7,800 bases of DNA from an uncultured Eubacteriales bacterium (GTDB lineage Bacteria > Bacillota > Clostridia > Oscillospirales > RGIG7773). The stretch spans positions 1 through 7,800 of the forward strand of contig CAKTDK010000078.1 in the NCBI GenBank assembly GCA_934541205.1, written 5' to 3'. This document shows, in pieces, positions 5,054 to 7,800 of the stretch (the stretch's first letter is position 1; each line of letters begins with the position of its first letter). The notes under the pieces are model-generated. The model saw nothing but the letters and a program-made list of their open reading frames with translations. It did not search any database and had not been told where the DNA came from. The translations under genes and the position numbers were made by a program.

Positions 5054-7800
5054 ATGAGTTATAAAGACGATATACTCAATATGTTATATAATGACAAACC
5101 TAAAGATGTAGAAAAAGACATATATACTATTATCGGAAGAGATAGAGCACAAAAATCTTTAAATAATAAAGCAAAAAGTATTTTAAAAACCAATATTAAT
5201 AATACTATTGCAGGAACTACTCAAAGTGAGAAAAATCGTCAAAAAAAGGCGCAGTCTCTTATAAATTCTACAGGGCTTAATCGTGGAGTAGAAAATTTAA
5301 AAACAGTAAATAACGTGGTACAGCAACAAAGAAAGTTTGCCAATTATAAAGTTAATAATCCGTCTAACTATGACAGCTATAATGACTATTTAAAAGCTAA
5401 TCCGGTAGAAGCAGGAGCTACAGAAGTACCAAAGAAAAATAATCTTATTTCAAAAAAGGAATTTGAAGAATTTGAGCCTTTAAAAAATAAGAATATAAGA
5501 AATAATTTAATGCCTACAACATTAAAAAACGGTACTTTGCTTGACAGAACTGTTTCGACTACTCAACAGCAACTAAAGCCTGAAATTGAAATGAGAAAAA
5601 GATATGATGAATATGCTAAAAAAGCTTCTGAAAATCAAGATGTCACTGTATTGGACTATGACAAGTTTAGACAACGAGAACACAATGCAGAAATAATAAA
5701 TACTGTTAAATCAGAGGCTAACGATATAGAAAAATTAAAAAACCGAGTTACAGATTTAATAAATAAAGATGTTTTAACTGCTGATGACAGGCTTATGGCA
5801 AATGAACTTGTTAAACAAATCGAAAAAATTGGAAGTGATAAATATAATTTTTGGGGATATAGAGCAAATAGAAGTAAAGAAGAAAATCAATTATATGATG
5901 CTGCACAACTACTAAAAAATAAAGCAAAAGGAACAGGAGCATTTTATAAAGGAATGGCAAATGGGATGTTTTTTGGAGCTCCTGATTTTGCGACAAAAAA
6001 GGTTGAGGAATATGCAGAATATAATAGCGGAGTGCAAGACTATTATAAAAAGATTTATGGAGAAGATATTTATAATAAAATAAAAAATAGTACAACACTT
6101 AATAATAATCTTGACAATACTTATAAGAATAATCCTGAAGCATCTATAGCCGGAAATCTTGCAGGACAAGCTGCAATATATATAGCTACAGCCGGTGCTG
6201 CAGAGAAAATACCTTTTGTACAAAAATTCGGCAATACATTACAAGGCACAAAAATGGGACAAAACATTTTTAAAGCAACAAAAGGAATTGTAAACGCTGA
6301 AAAATATTCCAATATACTTGCCGACCAGTTGCTTGAAACATTTATAAATTCTCCGAGAGTTGTTATAGAAGGAATACAAGACGGAAAAAGCGCAGGAGAT
6401 ATAACAAAAGAGGTATTAAAGGAGCAGGGTGCAAATCTATTGTTATCAGGAGCTTTCGAAACTCTTGGCGCAGGCTGGAAGTACTTAAGAGGGAAAGGCT
6501 TGTCGGATGATGAAATAAGCGTTGCATTAAAGAATATAAACGATGAAAAAGTAAAAATAGCTAATGAAAGAGCACAAAAAAGACTTGAAAAGCAAAAAAA
6601 TAAATCTCCGAGAGACTATGTAATGGAGAAAGCAGGGGTAAGGGAACAGGGATTAAGAGAATACAGCGATATTGAAAAAATGAAGATTACAAAGCAAAGT
6701 GAAAAATTCAATAATTATGTTGAAGGAAAGGATTATACTTTATCAGAATTTTATCATGATTGGAAAGATAAAAAGTCTAAAAAATTAGAAAAATTGTATC
6801 TCGGAAAAACAACTCCGTATGTCGATGAGAAGATAAGTGACATATTGGGTTATGAATTTTCAAACAGAGATTATATTGCTACAAATGATGACATTAAACA
6901 TATATTTAGAGAGCATGGCGATAATATATATGAATCAAAAAGAGGTCAAATAGCAATAAATGAAGATAATATTGACAATTTAAAAGAGACATTAAAAAAT
7001 CCTGACAATATAATAGCTGGAGATTTCGAACATGGAAAACAAGGAATTATCTTTGAAAAAGTTGTTGACGGAAATAATGTAGTTGTAATTGAGTTTGATA
7101 ATTCAGGCAGAAATACATTGCAGTTAAGAACTATGTATATGCAAAAAATGAAGAACTCCACTCCCGTAGTTAATGCCGCAAATGCGGCCCTAACCGTAAC
7201 GCCCAAGACGGGCGGGAGCCGAAGTCCTTCTATAAATAGTATAACAGAAAATGCCGAAAATATCAACAAAAGATACGCATATCAGGATTATACCAATAAC
7301 CACGCCCTTGATAATATTGATAATACAAAAGCGTTTATAAATAACGCAGACAGTCTTAATGATATGGAAACGCTTAATAAAGTTATAAAGGATTTAGATG
7401 ATACAAAATCACAGTGGGCGGATAACGATAATATACAGCAGATAAGAAATACAGCCGAGAAAAAATATGATGAACTTGTTGAATTGTCAGCTAAAAACAG
7501 TGAAGAAATGTATAATGACAGTCTTAATGAAGTGAAAAAAGACTATACAAAGGATTTTGACACAGGTATTGATGAAAGTGATAATCCACTTGAATTAAAA
7601 GGGATAAATGATGATATATTAAACCTTTCTCCTGAAGAAAAAAATACAGTATTGAAAGTAGCAAACCTCATAACTGATAGAGGAGTAAGTATTAATTATA
7701 AAGATTTGCAAAGAAATGTTGAAGCATTATGCAAAGATAGTCCGGAGCTTTATAAAATAATTGATGAGAAACTATTACAGCCTTTTATTAATTCGAAAGG
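5054..7800 (+). CDS. Giant phage polyvalent-type virion protein with a PBECR-like nuclease domain (3' end outside window)
   Basis: The frame is open without a stop from the ATG at 5054 to the window edge: 915 full codons, C-terminus missing. The start is fixed by the AGGTGATT site overlapping the previous stop codon. Residues 1-290 are polar, Lys/Asn-rich and mainly helical. Residues 296-312 (FYKGMANGMFFGAPDF) and 360-388 (SIAGNLAGQAAIYIATAGAA) are Gly/Ala-rich and hydrophobic, and a third mixed region spans 428-482; similar segments occur in large Firmicutes phage polyvalent and ejection proteins. Residues about 494-522 form a charged helix. Residues 582-700 resemble PBECR nucleases. A G+C-rich linker (708-725) and further acidic helices follow. 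By position it is probably a virion protein carried in the head and delivered to the host. That role is inferred; the domain resemblance is by eye. Confidence 0.7.
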   Translation, partial: MSYKDDILNMLYNDKPKDVEKDIYTIIGRDRAQKSLNNKAKSILKTNINNTIAGTTQSEKNRQKKAQSLINSTGLNRGVENLKTVNNVVQQQRKFANYKVNNPSNYDSYNDYLKANPVEAGATEVPKKNNLISKKEFEEFEPLKNKNIRNNLMPTTLKNGTLLDRTVSTTQQQLKPEIEMRKRYDEYAKKASENQDVTVLDYDKFRQREHNAEIINTVKSEANDIEKLKNRVTDLINKDVLTADDRLMANELVKQIEKIGSDKYNFWGYRANRSKEENQLYDAAQLLKNKAKGTGAFYKGMANGMFFGAPDFATKKVEEYAEYNSGVQDYYKKIYGEDIYNKIKNSTTLNNNLDNTYKNNPEASIAGNLAGQAAIYIATAGAAEKIPFVQKFGNTLQGTKMGQNIFKATKGIVNAEKYSNILADQLLETFINSPRVVIEGIQDGKSAGDITKEVLKEQGANLLLSGAFETLGAGWKYLRGKGLSDDEISVALKNINDEKVKIANERAQKRLEKQKNKSPRDYVMEKAGVREQGLREYSDIEKMKITKQSEKFNNYVEGKDYTLSEFYHDWKDKKSKKLEKLYLGKTTPYVDEKISDILGYEFSNRDYIATNDDIKHIFREHGDNIYESKRGQIAINEDNIDNLKETLKNPDNIIAGDFEHGKQGIIFEKVVDGNNVVVIEFDNSGRNTLQLRTMYMQKMKNSTPVVNAANAALTVTPKTGGSRSPSINSITENAENINKRYAYQDYTNNHALDNIDNTKAFINNADSLNDMETLNKVIKDLDDTKSQWADNDNIQQIRNTAEKKYDELVELSAKNSEEMYNDSLNEVKKDYTKDFDTGIDESDNPLELKGINDDILNLSPEEKNTVLKVANLITDRGVSINYKDLQRNVEALCKDSPELYKIIDEKLLQPFINSK
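6797..7153 (+). other. PBECR-like (Barnase-EndoU-ColicinE5/D-RelE fold) nuclease domain
   Basis: Residues about 582-700 of the giant protein read YLGKTTPYVDEKISDILGYE, then a segment with IKHIFREHGDN (614-624; H616, H621), then GQIAINEDNIDNLKETLKNP, then QGIIFEKVVDGNNVVVIEF, and finally LQLRTMYMQKMKN (T693, Y695). The order 'di.HI...HG', 'i...di..i...l..Pd.i', 'g.i.f.k...g...vve', 'l.l.T.Y.qk' is what I know from the phage PBECR domains described in polyvalent proteins, nearest perhaps to PBECR3; I am not sure of the subfamily. Members are predicted RNases. The catalytic residues here are guesses: the histidines and T693/Y695 are the conserved-looking ones. No adjacent immunity gene is seen. 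Confidence 0.65.
7175..7227 (+). other. G+C-rich in-frame linker with two small hairpins
   Basis: By hand count, bases 7176-7227 contain 35 G or C out of 52, about two thirds, inside a gene that is otherwise strongly AT-rich. It encodes residues 708-725 (AANAALTVTPKTGGSRSP) with codons rare elsewhere in the gene (CCC, GGG, ACG, CGA, CTA). It contains GCCGC-AAAT-GCGGC (7175-7188) and CGCCC-AAGAC-GGGCG (7200-7214), each with a 5-bp stem. No T-tract follows, so it is not a terminator. It sits exactly at the end of the nuclease-like domain. Confidence 0.6.

Noticed and set aside
5811..6223. Two overlapping minus-strand ORFs rich in Tyr, Leu, Phe and Cys, considered as membrane proteins
   Set aside because: They lie wholly inside the giant + strand gene, overlap each other in different frames, and have the low-complexity composition expected of antisense AT-rich DNA.
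7200..7214. Second G+C-rich hairpin considered as an intrinsic terminator
   Set aside because: The stem is only 5 bp, no T-tract follows, and it lies within an uninterrupted reading frame.
6946..7269. 107-codon minus-strand ORF opposite the nuclease-like domain, considered as an antitoxin or immunity gene
   Set aside because: It would start at TTG with no ribosome binding site. Its hydrophobic composition is what the complement of a Lys/Asn/Asp-rich gene gives, and the + strand frame is continuous and far longer.
1..7800. Possible recoding of TGA, since the five visible stop codons are TAA or TAG only
   Set aside because: All genes read through without any in-frame TGA and tryptophan is encoded by TGG, so the standard code explains the sequence. 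Five stops are too few to judge avoidance.

Overview
The window is part of the virion-protein region of a tailed phage or prophage. All genes lie on the + strand and are packed tightly. The DNA is AT-rich, arginine is mostly AGA, ATA is common for isoleucine, and ribosome binding sites are of the AAAGGAG or AGGTGA type. Together these point to a low-G+C Firmicutes host, probably a Clostridia. That host assignment is inferred from composition and protein resemblance, not from any host gene. No integrase, lysis, replication, tRNA or CRISPR element is present, so lytic and prophage states cannot be told apart.

Layout: the window opens inside a major capsid protein gene that resembles the N4-gp56 family (2-520). 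An 85-residue gene of unknown function follows (539-796). A strong intrinsic terminator (803-837) then separates this capsid block from the tail block. The tail block begins with a 210-residue probable head-tail adaptor (860-1492). Next is a 580-residue beta-rich protein that looks like the nozzle or stabilisation protein of a short tail (1501-3243). A 595-residue Asn/Gln-rich, helical protein follows (3257-5044), a candidate internal or ejected virion protein. Last is a very long ORF that runs off the right edge (5054-7800, at least 915 residues).

Capsid, adaptor and nozzle follow one another with no tail tube, tape measure or sheath gene between them. That order suggests a short-tailed (podovirus-like) particle. 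In such phages the genes after the nozzle often encode proteins packed in the head and ejected with the DNA. The two long proteins at 3257-5044 and 5054-7800 fit that role by position and composition, but this is inference.

The most interesting feature is in the last gene. Between a helical region with two Gly/Ala-rich hydrophobic segments and a further helical region lies a segment (about residues 582-700) resembling the phage Barnase-EndoU-ColicinE5/D-RelE-like (PBECR) nuclease domains of phage polyvalent proteins. It is followed at once by an in-frame G+C-rich patch with two small hairpins (7175-7227), unlike the rest of the gene. A virion protein carrying a predicted RNase-like domain could be an ejected effector acting early in infection.
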